DNA of 64,000 nt from Malus domestica. Taxonomy: Eukaryota; Streptophyta; Magnoliopsida; Rosales; Rosaceae. The stretch is from assembly GCF_042453785.1 (NCBI RefSeq), contig NC_091670.1, positions 39,753,501-39,817,500 of the forward strand, in the 5' to 3' direction. Below the pieces are notes generated by a model, which made no database searches, had not been told where the DNA came from, and saw nothing but the letters and a program-made list of their open reading frames with translations. Positions 11,901 through 20,784 of this stretch are shown here, piece by piece; position 1 is the stretch's first letter; every line of letters starts with the position of its first letter. The position numbers and the translations under genes are program-made.

Positions 11901-12489
11901 TGGAAAAAAGGTTGTTGGCAGCAGGTGGATCTTCAAGGTAAAATTCAAAGCTGACGGCTCAATTGAAAGGCACAAAGCCAGACTCGTTGCACGTGGATTC
12001 ACTCAAACTTTTGGAGTGGATTACAAAGAAACCTTTGCACCAGTAGCCAAGATGAACACTGTCAGAGTTCTCTTGTCTGTGGCAGTTAATTCTGGTTGGT
12101 CCTTATATCAAATGGATGTAAAAAATGCATTTCTACATGGAGAATTACAAGAGGAAGTGTACATGCAACCTCCACCAGGTTATATTCAAGCCCAAAATGG
12201 TATGGTCTGCAAACTTCACAAGGCTATTTACGGTTTAAAGCAATCTCCAAGAGCTTGGTACGCCAAGCTCAGCTCAGTGTTGGAAAGGGCTGGTTTTCTT
12301 AGAAGCAATGCAGATTCATCTCTATTTGTTCGAACAGGAATGAGAGGAAGATTGATGATTCTTATCTATGTGGATGATCTCATAATCACAGGTGAAAGTG
12401 AAACTGAGATTGCAGCCTTAAAGCAATCTCTACAAGAGACCTTTGCCATCAAAGACCTTGGGAGGCTTAAGTATTTTCTTGGCATATAA
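8986..12489 (+). CDS. Copia gag-pol polyprotein, main part up to an in-frame stop
   Basis: This 1167-residue frame has a gag region (copia gag, residues about 25-230), a CX2CX4HX4C zinc knuckle (about 255-268), an aspartic protease motif WIIDSGATDHM (D about 394), an integrase with an HHCC zinc finger near 525-560 and a D-D-E core (HTDVWGP near 578, TPQQNGVSERKN near 670), and reverse transcriptase with ARLVARGFTQ and YVDD at about 1128. The frame stops with TAA right after the conserved YFLGI, in mid-RT, and the remainder continues in the same frame. The normal polyprotein passes through this point, so the stop looks like a nonsense change rather than programmed termination. The ATG at 8986 lies 65 bp past the primer site, as is usual. 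Confidence 0.95.
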   Translation: MAEEDSVNVEDKTSRNSCSNFSDTEVNTNQRLCSALLNEFNYLPWSCAVSLALGGKGKIGFINGSIEAPDITSPTYETWLCKDQFVMSLLLNTMEKHVAEIFSYSESSQDLWNSVKDMYGNQNNYARVFQLKKDIACIQQNGKSFVQHLGRLKTMWNELDMYLPHTTDANTLLKRGEEDKIYQLLGSLSSEYEDLRSHILMSQELPTFKSVCGIVQREEARKKAMNGESSSRPTEALAYVANHKIYKGKNSHLKCTYCNGVGHVEEKCWILHPELKPKFTKDGKMIPSKPSQTSHFKSHHAANVTSGVSFGSMDFTTSHVTLIKEFVAYLQTKDHGNTASNLQKEDGEHAAMLGQFAGFLANNKSAEQGEVSGILNAFSTALQTSTEYDCWIIDSGATDHMTNKLSNLHNFQAFKNPSLVSVAYGKNVSVLGKGKASILTNNNESLSLYVPSFPFQLLSVGKITSSLNCHAIFSPNNVVFQDVITKKVIGEGFFLNGLYYLCKNSVMPKAFQAGTKYFEHQQLWHQRLAHPSELVLSKLFPGFCQSPLECETCHFSKSVRLPFVTSVFKTCKPFELVHTDVWGPTIESMDGYKYFVIFVDDFTRTTFLYLMKSKSEVFCIFKDFHKLVQTQYNSNIKVLRSDNGTEFLSNNMIQYLSSQGIVHQTSCVGTPQQNGVSERKNRDLLEKTRSLMLHMNVPKRYWSHAVLTATYIINRLPSKVLGFKTPHETLNNKAVNLAHLKTFGCSCFVHVQAPHRDKLEARAVKCIFVGYSPTQKGYKCVDPITKKCIVSRDVRFDETMLYYKSNETHINENETLSDLLPLPRVTDHDTLAEDHISNGQIIEGVQDDLIPSVGQLHSQSISEHTGEVQTGPSPSLPTTPLLEARRYPIRTRQPPAKMMDYVTYASRHPHTKTLNYNCFSKSHTAFLTEVANNVEPSTFQEANQSSKWRKAMSEELQALSDNKTWSLVHLPPGKKVVGSRWIFKVKFKADGSIERHKARLVARGFTQTFGVDYKETFAPVAKMNTVRVLLSVAVNSGWSLYQMDVKNAFLHGELQEEVYMQPPPGYIQAQNGMVCKLHKAIYGLKQSPRAWYAKLSSVLERAGFLRSNADSSLFVRTGMRGRLMILIYVDDLIITGESETEIAALKQSLQETFAIKDLGRLKYFLGI

Positions 12490-13320
12490 ATGGCTACCTC
12501 ATCCAAAGGACTATTCCTAAATCAAAGAAAATATGTAACTGATCTTCTCAAGGAGACAAATCTTCTTGATTGCAAACCTGCAACCTCTCCAATTGACAGC
12601 AAGCTCAAGCTTACTATGTATGGGGAAGCTCTTCATAATGTGAGTTATTATCAAAGACTGGTTGGTAAGTTAATTTACCTCACCATTACTCGTCCTGATA
12701 TCACCTATGCAGTGGGCATAGTTAGTCAATTTATGCATTCTCCCACCGTTGATCATCTCAACATTGTCAAACGGATCCTTCGTTATCTTAAAGGGTCCAT
12801 TGGACGGGGAATTCTCATGCAAAATAACCAATCCACAAGCATAAGTGGTTACACTGATGCTGATTGGGCAGGCAATGCCATTGATAGAAGGTCCACGACA
12901 GGCTATTGCACGTTTGTTGAAGGCAATATTGTAACTTGGAAAAGCAAGAAGCAACAGGTCATTGCTCGGTCTAGTGCAGAAGCTGAGTATCGTGCAATGG
13001 CAGCCACTGCATGTGAGCTTATTTGGCTCAAAGGTCTTCTATCTGATCTAGGGTTTCATTGTTCCAACTCCATACCACTTATGTGTGACAATCAAGCAGC
13101 CATGCACATTGCTGCTAATCCTGTCTTTCATGAAAGAACGAAGCATATAGAGGTGGATTGTCATTTTGTTCGATCTCAGGTTCAATCTCAGGTCATTCAC
13201 ACTGTGTTCACTCGCAGTTATGATCAATTGGCTGACTTATTCACCAAAGCACTACCATCTGCTCAGTTTCATCGTCTTCTGGGCAAGCTTGGCTCAATAA
13301 ATCCCCTTGATCCAGCTTGA
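12490..13320 (+). CDS. Copia pol C-terminal part (end of RT and RNase H), downstream of the stop
   Basis: The 276-residue continuation is in the same frame as the upstream polyprotein. It carries the RT connection region (RNYVTDLL-like start, RPDITYAVGIVSQFM) and RNase H with the YTDADWAG, TGYCTFVEGN and SSAEAEYRAMA blocks, ending in LADLFTKALP, the typical copia C-terminus. It begins with ATG straight after the TAA, but no independent promoter is evident, so separate expression is unlikely. Confidence 0.9.
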   Translation: MATSSKGLFLNQRKYVTDLLKETNLLDCKPATSPIDSKLKLTMYGEALHNVSYYQRLVGKLIYLTITRPDITYAVGIVSQFMHSPTVDHLNIVKRILRYLKGSIGRGILMQNNQSTSISGYTDADWAGNAIDRRSTTGYCTFVEGNIVTWKSKKQQVIARSSAEAEYRAMAATACELIWLKGLLSDLGFHCSNSIPLMCDNQAAMHIAANPVFHERTKHIEVDCHFVRSQVQSQVIHTVFTRSYDQLADLFTKALPSAQFHRLLGKLGSINPLDPA

Positions 13321-13327
13321 GGGGGGG
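13317..13327 (+). promoter_or_regulatory. Copia polypurine tract
   Basis: The purine run TGAGGGGGGGT abuts the start of the 3' LTR, the position of the plus-strand primer in LTR retrotransposons. It overlaps the pol stop codon. Confidence 0.85.
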
Positions 13328-13769
13328 TGTTGGAACCAAGAAGTATGGACATTGAATATTGTATAATAAACTCAAGCACATGCAGCACGGGCAGCATATA
13401 TTCTTGTTCTGTCAGCTTTTTATCTCCACATCATGTGTGGTCTTCGACAAAGACAAGCACGGGCAGCAACTCTTGAATATTGTACAATAAACTCAAGCAC
13501 ATGCAGCACGGGCAACATATATTCTTGTCCTGTCAGCTTTCTATCTTCACATCATGTGTGGTCTTCGACAAAGACAAGCACGGGCAGCATGGAGAAGGTT
13601 ATGGAGCTGTTAGTATTATAAGTCCTCTCAGTTTTTTATCTTTGTGTTGTCCCAAGAGTTTTGTATAGGGATGGGTTTGTAACCGGTTCTTTACTACTCA
13701 TATATATGAGTTAGTTTTTAACTCTTACAACACATGAAATACATATATTTTTGAACATAAAAATCTACA
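13328..13769 (+). repeat. Copia 3' LTR
   Basis: It is the same length as the 5' LTR, with four mismatches and the same internal 121 bp tandem duplication. Confidence 0.96.
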
Positions 13770-13774
13770 ATCTG
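13770..13774. repeat. Target-site duplication, right copy (ATCTG)
   Basis: ATCTG repeats the five bases before the 5' LTR. On the minus strand it includes the Asp codon of the LEA repeat VAETVAD. Confidence 0.97.
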
Positions 13775-14632
13775 CAACCGTTTCCGCCACGTCCTCTGTT
13801 TTCTCCTTCATACTCCAAACATTCTCTTTTGTCTTCTCCTTCGCATGCTCTGCTGTCTCCGCGGCCTTATGATTCCCCTCTTTTGCCTTCTCTGCTGCAG
13901 TCTCCGCCATGTTCTTGGTCTTCTCCTTCATCCCCTGAACATTTTCTTTCGTCTTCTCCTTTGCATGCTCCGCCGTCTTCCCCGCCTTACGAGTACCCTC
14001 TTTTGCCTTATCAGCTACAGTGTCGTCCATGTCTCTGGTTTTCTCCTTTGTTTCGTAACCGTACTGTTTTGCTTTCTCCTCTGGACTCTTCGTCTTCTCC
14101 TTCCTTTCATGTGCGTAATCCTCGAGTTCATCTGCTGGATCCTTTCCTCTGTAATTCACATCCTCATTCCTCCGCTTCTTGTCATAAAATTCCCAGTCAG
14201 ACCTCGAATCTCTATTCCCTTTCGGTACATTTCGACCCTGAATTTCAAACATGTACTGGATCAAATTAAATTTCGAAATCCATAACGAAAAATTTTCTGA
14301 AAATTTAACTTTCCCCCTCCAAACTCATTCTTTCTAGCCTCTAGCCCATCATATAATATTTATCCGAATAAAACCCAATGATTAGGATTAAACTAAGCAA
14401 CTTACCAAATTAAGTTTGTGTGTCTGTTTTTATAATTTTTGGATCCCTAATATACCCCATCTAAGCAAGTATGGAAAGTTCTTGTAATTTTGTTTTAATT
14501 GATCACGTGCATTGAATTTGGCGAGGTCTTGTAGCCATGAAATATGGTTCTAGATGGAGGAATTAATTTGGAAATTTTTTTAGTTTTGACAATAAATTTC
14601 AATTTGAATATACCTAATTTAGTGTTTATTTT

Positions 14633-14835
14633 CAACAATATCTATTGTTTAATTTTATGAAAATAATCGCCTACTATGAAAATTAATTTTATGAAAACAA
14701 TATCTATTGTTTAATTTTATACCTACAATATAATTACATGAAAATAGTTTACCTACTATGAAAATTAATTTTTTGAAAACAATATCTATTGTTTAATTTT
14801 ATGAAAATAATTTACCTATTGTATAATTACATGAA
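14633..14835. repeat. Degenerate AT-rich repeat in the LEA intron
   Basis: AACAATATCTATTGTTTAAT recurs at about 14634, 14698 and 14779, each followed by ATGAAAAT- and ACCTACTATG-like phrases. The unit itself contains the short palindrome ACAATA...TATTGT. Confidence 0.7.
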
Positions 14836-15629
14836 AATTAATGTGCCTACTTTTTAAATTTGTAACAAAATTAATTTACCTACTTCTTATCGTGGTATTA
14901 GTATACATAAATGTAGAATATATGTCCGTATATATTTGATCTAATTAGGTTTTGGATTGGAGGAGTTCACACAAAATTAAAAATATATTAAACAAATTAA
15001 ATGTCTAAAAGAAACGTATAAGAGATTTGGTGGCATGATTTTGTAAATAAACACAAATTCATGGACATCTTTTATCCAACATGACATCATATTTAAAATT
15101 TGGGTTTTATTTAGAAGTTATAATATATGTGGGTTTTTGTCTAGAGTTTAAGAGTTGTAAGGATTTAAATCTAAAGAACCCAAAAATTTTATGGACTTGT
15201 CAAGAAAATTTTAAAGAGACGGACCAATGATCTATACTAAGTGCACCGATATTATCCCTAACTTGCATACACTCTGTGAAAACAGGGATGCAACCATTCA
15301 TTATGTTTGCATTTTATGTTGTCAATTTTTTCGATTCGGATTCTTATATTCTTCGACAAGTATTACTGTTAATCACGTACTTAAATTGAGTAATTACCTC
15401 GGAGAATTTGGAGGCGGAGGCGAATCAGACTCTCAAGAATTTGTGAGATGAATTTCTAAGCGAGACTGATGAAGGGGTTTGAGGAAAAGGCTTGGAGAAG
15501 TTGAAGATGACATTTTTTGCCATGGAAATTACTACCATCTTGGCTGCTTTCTTTGTTCTCTGTTTCTGTTCTTTCTCTGTTTAGATTTTGTTTTCTGTTT
15601 ATGAAATCATATTATACCACCGCTTCCTG

Positions 15630-16370
15630 GGGTTGCATGGGGTGGAAAAAAATCTCAAAAATCCCGAACCGAACCGAAAAAATCCCGATCCCAAATCAAA
15701 AATTTCCCAAATCGAAATTTCGGTACGGGATTTGGGATTGGCTTCTCGATATTTCGGAAATCCCATACTGAACCGAAAATATATAATATTAATTATATAT
15801 ATATACATATATATACATATATATTATATGTATTATTCTTTTATAATTGATGCTAGTAGTTTCTAATTCATGCTCTGCAACCTAGAATGCCATACGCCTT
15901 ACATATTTTTCATGTTCTGTTTGATATTCATTTGGATTTTATTATTGTTGCTGCCATGACTAATGATTTCAGAAGGCTTGATTCTTTTGTCTCTCAAGTC
16001 TCAACATATTGCAAAAAGGGTTTAATTAATTTGAATTTTGACTCTAATAAAAATAGTCAGGCATGCCAATTTTAGATTAAATGGTAGTGTGAATGAAATG
16101 ACATTCCTAGTTCACGAATGTGTTCTTGAATTATATATTTGAACAACAATTCATAATTTCATATTTTAATTTGGGATTCCCAATTTGTCCCGAAATAATG
16201 TGTTCTTGAATTATATATTTGAACAACAATTCATAATTTCATATTTCAATTTGGGATTCCCAATTTGTCCTAAAATCCTGAAAATATTTCGGGATTCCCG
16301 AAATTTGGGATTCCCGAAAATTTGGTTTGAGATTAGTCTCCAAATTCCGGTCCCGAAATAGTATGTGGAT
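15630..16370. mobile_element. Probable non-autonomous DNA element rich in CCCGAA/TTCGGG blocks
   Basis: The left part (15655-15780) is packed with AATCCCGAACCGAAC and TTTCGGGAT-like words, and the right part (16240-16370) carries the opposite orientation (GGGATTCCCGAAATTTGG, CAAATTCCGGTCCCGAAAT), giving inverted-repeat character. The flank to the left matches the sequence upstream of LEA copy 2 up to GGTTTGCATG (19931-19940), after which homology is lost, consistent with insertion upstream of LEA copy 1. It contains a TA-rich core and an 80 bp duplication. The family is not certain (hAT-like is a guess). Confidence 0.5.
16121..16270. repeat. 80 bp tandem duplication
   Basis: The block starting TGTTCTTGAATTATATATTT at 16121 recurs at 16201 with a single C/T difference over the 70 bp that are repeated. 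It lies in the right half of the CCCGAA-rich element. Confidence 0.9.
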
Positions 16371-16549
16371 TATTAGTCATATCATAAGTTACTGCAACTT
16401 CTATTTTTAAAATTTTAGACATTAAAAGGATAAAAAAAAGGCTGCTATTTACTTGCGCAAAGTTGAAATTGAAAGAAAAATATTACGGAAATTACATTTT
16501 GTAAATTATGTTTAAATATAAAGTCGTTGTTTAACGGGTAATTTCCATC

Positions 16550-17255
16550 ATAATTCTATTGGAGTGTTTACGTAACCGTAATAAAAAATATGAGGAATTG
16601 AATTGAGAATGAGTTGGAATGAGGAGAAGTCGAAATCAGATTCCTGTTGAAGCTGTTTACTTAAATATTCTGGAATCGGAATAGAAATTACACTAATTCC
16701 ATAAAGCTGTTTACTAATTCAGTAGAATCGGAATATAAATCAGTATGATTACTAAAATGCCCTTGTCCCAAATCAAATATTTATATACTTTTTTTAATAA
16801 AATTTAATATAATATATAATAGTAAGAAAAAAAATTAAATTGCTTTTTTATTTCATAGACACCAAAATGCTTTTGTTTATTATTATTTTTTTTTATAAAT
16901 TTAAGTATTTACTTTAATATTCAAATTTTCTCGCTCAAATTGTAGTTTCTTCTTTTTGGCATATGCATGGAGTTGTGCATAATGTGAATGAGTATAAAGT
17001 TGTGCATAATGTGAATGAGGGCATAATATGAAGAAAAAATGCGTTCCTAATTCCCTCAAACTCCTAGAATTCAAATACCTCACCTATCCAGGGAATCCCA
17101 CTCCTCCAATTTGAGGAATTGCATTCCTTGTTTCGGGTGGGGTCCACCACACTATTGATTCCCCAATATTTAGTTAACACCAAAGTAATCCGTAATCAGA
17201 ATTTAATTTCGTTTTTTATTCTCATTAGCCTTACTAAACGCGCTTTATGTTGACA
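16550..17255. mobile_element. Possible MITE-like element with weak terminal inverted repeats
   Basis: The left side GTGTTTACGTAACCGTAAT and the reverse complement of the right side (GCGTTTAGTAAGGCTAAT) are similar, and both are followed inwards by -AATAAAAAA- and GAATT-rich words. The phrases GGAATCGGAAT and GGGAATCCCACTCC recur inside. No transposase is present. The assignment is tentative. Confidence 0.35.
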
Positions 17256-18850
17256 ATACAGTAATAATTTATGCGCTATAATTTTGTTGGAGTATTTTTG
17301 CATATGCATCAAAATCTCATTCAATAAATCAACAATGTTTCCTATAGATCTTTAAAAGCTCATCAACAACTTGAACTAAGAACTCTTTGTTCATAAAAAT
17401 GATCTGTTTTCTCAATACATGAGAACATTCATGTGCACCATCACTCTCAACAAGCATTGATAATCGTTTTTAACCCCCTTAACCCTATAATAGCAGAACT
17501 ATCAAAGTATTTTTCAATAAAAGTTGTCGAATCTTTGAATCACATATTGGTATGTGCACGCCGAAGGTTTGAATCACAATAGTTGGTTTTTACATTGGAC
17601 ATGTCATCGTTTTTTTCCGAGAGTTAGTTGACAACCAGTTGATCGGACCAGCACAATTGCAGATGTTGAAAAGAAGTCCAACACAATTAAGATGGTAACC
17701 CGATGAGCGCATTCCAAGTATCATTTCAAGCCTCTTTCCCTTATGCTCGGAATGGATCTCAAGGCCGGCGAAGATCTCGAGATCTCTGACACCAAGATGA
17801 TGGGAGTAAGGTGTGCCATATCGAAATTGGTGATTGTTGATGAATTAGAGGTTGTGAGTTTGGAGGAGTTAGATTTTGTGAGCCATCACCGAGTCATGCA
17901 TGACGGCTAAGGAGGAACTAACAATCTGAATCATCGGATTGAAGTCTAGGGAGGAGGATGAATTTCTCTATTGAATATGGCGAGCTGACAGGATGAGAGC
18001 AGGAAGATTTAGTTCTCACCAATATCCCAAACTATTTGATAAATAACCTCTATATTTTTTGGGTCTTCGCGGCACCTCAAAATGCCCATCTATCAACAGT
18101 AACACTGGCTTTGTACGTAGCAAAAAACGCAGAACGTTGGAGGAAGAAATTCCAATTCTGGCAGCCCATTCTCTGCCACCGAGGATCGATTCAAGCAAGA
18201 GCAAGTCGTCAAGAACCAACCATTTCAAAAAATCATTGTGTCAGTTGGTCTTTCCACCGCATCCACCAATTATCTCGAGAGAGTTGTGCATATTTTAGAT
18301 ATAGCTCATAAAAATAGCATGATATTTGTCACCTCCTTTGGGTGACACTAGACTAAAAACATATTCATAACAATTGTGCCTATTCATCTATCCTTGCACA
18401 TATCATATTCTCATGAATTGGTATGATCCCTTTGAATAATTTCACCCGATCATCTATGTGGAGACCATGTCCACTCCTAGGCGCTTCACCTTTCGTATTT
18501 CATTTTTCTCTACCATCAAAGAAAAATATAGTGCCTAATTAGATGACCCAAATGACAAAAACGTTCTTAAAAATGTTATTTCTTGTTACGTGTCATTATT
18601 TGACAAAAAAGTAGATTTAAGTTGCATAATTGTTAAATTATAACGCAATATAAAGTTTTGGGTGACTAATTCAAACTGTGGATAGCAATATTATGCGACA
18701 AATGATTGTGGAAGTTAATTTGTTGATCATATTGCACCGAATTTTGAATTTTCTAAAATAACCACAAAAGTAAAGTATGTTTATTAGAATGCACATTTTG
18801 AAAAAAAACATAAAAACAAAAAAAAAAATTAATCAAAAGAGCTGCAAATT
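17256..18850. other. Intergenic, no gene recognised
   Basis: The stretch at 17640-18310 is less AT-rich and has short ORFs on both strands (18016-18228 minus, 18059-18298 plus), which could be a decayed gene fragment, but I recognise no domain or intron structure. The rest is AT-rich. Confidence 0.4.
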
Positions 18851-18879
18851 AAACTAAAAAGTAAAAAAAATCTCATTAT

Positions 18880-19858
18880 TTCTTCTCACGTCCCTGCCGG
18901 CACGCGGCCTTAGTTCCACCATATCAGCTTCCATCACCTTCCCTTCCGCCACGCCATCGCCGTCCACATCAACACCAACTTCCACATCACTCTCACTATT
19001 AACGTCATCATCAATGACCGCCACTCCCACTTACTCATTCAGGAGCTCCAACCACCGTCTCCTTAATCTTCTGCCAGGTCTCCTTCACCGCCCCCACGTC
19101 CCCTTCACCGTGTCCTTCGCCGTCTCCGCAACCTTGCTCGTCCCCTCCTTCACCTTCTCCGCCACCGTCCCGGCCACATCCTCTGTTTTCTCCTTCATAC
19201 CCCACATACTCTCTTTCGCTTCGTCCTTCACGCTCTCCGCAGTCTCGGCTGCTTTATAAGTCCCTTCCTTTGCCTTATCGGCCGCAGTATCTGCCATTTC
19301 TTTGGTCTTCTCCTTCGTCTCGGAAGTGTACTCTTTTGCCTTTTCCTTGGCGCTCTCCGCCGTCTCCGCTGGTCTGTTCGTTCCCTGTTTCGCTTTCTCC
19401 GCCATTGCTGGGCTGCGCTTTTCGCGTTCTGCTTTGCTTCCGGCTCGTACTCCTTGGTTGTCTTTTTCATTTTCTCTGCTTTTCGCTTGCTCTTTTCTAA
19501 TCCTTCTTCCATGGTTTTTTTAGCATGGCTGCTCACATGCGCCGACCCGTACTCTCGGTCCTTATTTATCCAGTTCTTGTTAGTCATATCTGTTCTCTTC
19601 CGCCGCATGTTTACCCTGAAATTAATTCAGAACAAATTTGATCAATACATTTTTGACAATGAGGATTCGACCGGAGAGCACATGTCCTGACTAACTAGCC
19701 TAATTCGCGTCTGTAAATGTTACCTCAGAGAATTTGGAGGCGAAGCAGACGCGGGAGACTTTCGGAGATGAATGTCGAAGAGAGAGTGACTGAGAGGATG
19801 GAGGAAAAGATCTGGAGAGGTTGAACATAACATTTTTTTCTATGGAAAATACTACCAT
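18880..19858 (-). pseudogene. LEA (LEA_4-like) gene copy 2, apparently frameshifted
   Basis: Paralogue of copy 1, same strand and structure. Exon 1 (19724-19858, 45 codons, starting [10 protein letters not shown]) encodes a targeting-peptide-like N-terminus and ends GAG|GTAAC. Exon 2 begins at about 19615 after TTTCAG and carries LEA repeats ([51 protein letters not shown]). The repeats sit in two frames: 19405-19608 reads one frame up to KSAAQQ, and 19085-19405 continues in another from MAEKAKQ, which implies a missing base near 19400. A second shift at about 19090 (five Gs where copy 1 has six) brings an early stop before the acidic tail, whose equivalent survives out of frame at about 18880-19020. 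The join with exon 1 is also out of phase by my count. Either this is a pseudogene or the assembly has base errors. Confidence 0.7.
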
Positions 19859-20349
19859 GTTCGCTTCCTCTGTTTTTCTTTCGTTCTCTACTAAATTTGG
19901 TCCCAGATATCCTATCACCGCTTACTAGGGTTTGCATGTTATAATGAGATTAAGGAGAGTAGGTGGCAGCTTTGTGGCTTGACACGTGTGACTGTCAATT
20001 AGGGGGAGCTGCAGTTCAATCCGTCGCGGAATCTCTACTAATTAACTATGAAATTACCAGTTTAATTCTCTAATTAAAACAGAATATAAATAAGAAATAT
20101 AAGGTTGAAATGTAATTTCATACAACTAAATTTTACTATTTTTTTTCAAAACCTCATTATATGTAATTCTAATATATCTCTAATTAAAAAATAAATAAAT
20201 AAAGAACTTTCCACTCCCACATCCTCTATCATTCTCTTCCTCTCTTCTATTTCAAAAAAAAAAAAAAAAAAAAATTCACATACTTTGTGTGTGCCCATAT
20301 GCTAGTGGTAAAATAAGGAAAGATATCATCTCAATCTCTTTCACCAAAG
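19859..20349. other. LEA copy 2 upstream region and intergenic DNA
   Basis: Bases 19859-19940 are similar to the region upstream of LEA copy 1 (15539-15640). From 20000 the sequence is AT-rich, with an A run at about 20252-20273. Confidence 0.5.
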
Positions 20350-20451
20350 CTCACGGATCAAATGATCCGATCTTTTATGATCCGGTCTTTTAAATTTGAT
20401 TTAACGGCTGAAAACATAGACAACTTTTAAAAGTTATCCTTGATCCGTGAG
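20350..20451. mobile_element. Small MITE
   Basis: CTCACGGATCAA at 20350-20361 is the exact reverse complement of TTGATCCGTGAG at 20440-20451. The interior repeats GATCCG-type words and has no ORF. Confidence 0.6.
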
Positions 20452-20651
20452 TTCGGTGGAAAACAAATGGAGTGAGCATTTCAGCGGATGATTAACCGAA
20501 TGAAATACCATAATAACGCGGTAAAATTGAAAACAGTAAAAGTAAAAACAGTTGAAAAAAGAATACAGCTTTGGAGTTGCAGATTAGAACAGTTCGGAAA
20601 TAATCATAAATAAATTCACTACCCAATTTTATTCACTGTATCAGAGCAAGA

Positions 20652-20784
20652 ATGGTAATAAATGGTGGAGGGATTTTGCTGCTCCGACGGTTTCAGTCAG
20701 GCAAAAATGCCAATCGGGGCACATTCCTCCGGAGCTCCGGTACGACTGCCTCCGAGGCTAGTTTCGGAAGTCCACCATCTTCAG
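20652..20784 (+). CDS. Possible first coding exon of an unrecognised gene
   Basis: The ATG at 20652 opens a frame for MVINGGGILLLRRF and a Ser/Gly/Thr-rich stretch, ending at a TTCAG|GTACTG donor-like site at 20785. Base composition is higher in GC than the flanks. I could not find a following exon in the right phase: the next plausible acceptors (21229, 23031) lead to early stops in that frame. It may be a 5' exon with an upstream ORF for the gene at 23067, or a separate small mitochondrial-type protein. Treat it as unproven. Confidence 0.3.

Larger units (their letters stand above)
8468..13769 (+). mobile_element. Complete Ty1/copia LTR retrotransposon inserted in a LEA exon
   Basis: The 5302 bp element has two 442 bp LTRs bounded by TG...CA, a plant initiator-Met tRNA primer binding site right after the 5' LTR, one gag-pol reading frame, a G-rich polypurine tract before the 3' LTR, and a perfect ATCTG duplication. 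Domain order (gag, protease, integrase, reverse transcriptase, RNase H) is the copia order. I count four substitutions between the LTRs (8560, 8655, 8734 and 8857 against 13420, 13515, 13594 and 13717), about 0.9%, so the insertion is young. One in-frame stop interrupts pol. Confidence 0.97.
8190..15538 (-). pseudogene. LEA (LEA_4-like, group 3) pseudogene, copy 1, split by a copia element
   Basis: Minus-strand two-exon gene. Exon 1 (15398-15538) encodes a Ser/Phe/Arg-rich organelle-targeting-like N-terminus and ends at a GAG|GTAATT donor. Exon 2 starts at 14237 after TTCAG and runs to 13770, resuming at 8462 and ending at 8190. It encodes Lys/Glu/Ala/Thr-rich 11-mer repeats ([35 protein letters not shown]), the amphipathic repeats of desiccation-protective LEA proteins, and an acidic tail rich in Val/Asp/Glu (8190-8350). 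It is broken three ways: a TGA in exon 1 (about 15416-15418, where copy 2 has a Cys codon), a copia insertion after VAD, and a TAG at about 8410-8412 where copy 2 has AAG. The reading frame is otherwise continuous across the insertion when one target duplication is discounted. The 1.16 kb intron (14238-15397) contains AT-rich repeats. Confidence 0.85.

Noticed and set aside
13725-14285. Long ORFs on both strands over the LEA exon
   Set aside because: The plus-strand ORFs are shadows of the biased Lys/Glu/Ala repeat coding on the minus strand.
18016-18311. Overlapping ORFs on both strands that could be a gene fragment
   Set aside because: No recognisable domain, no phase-consistent exons and no homology that I can name.
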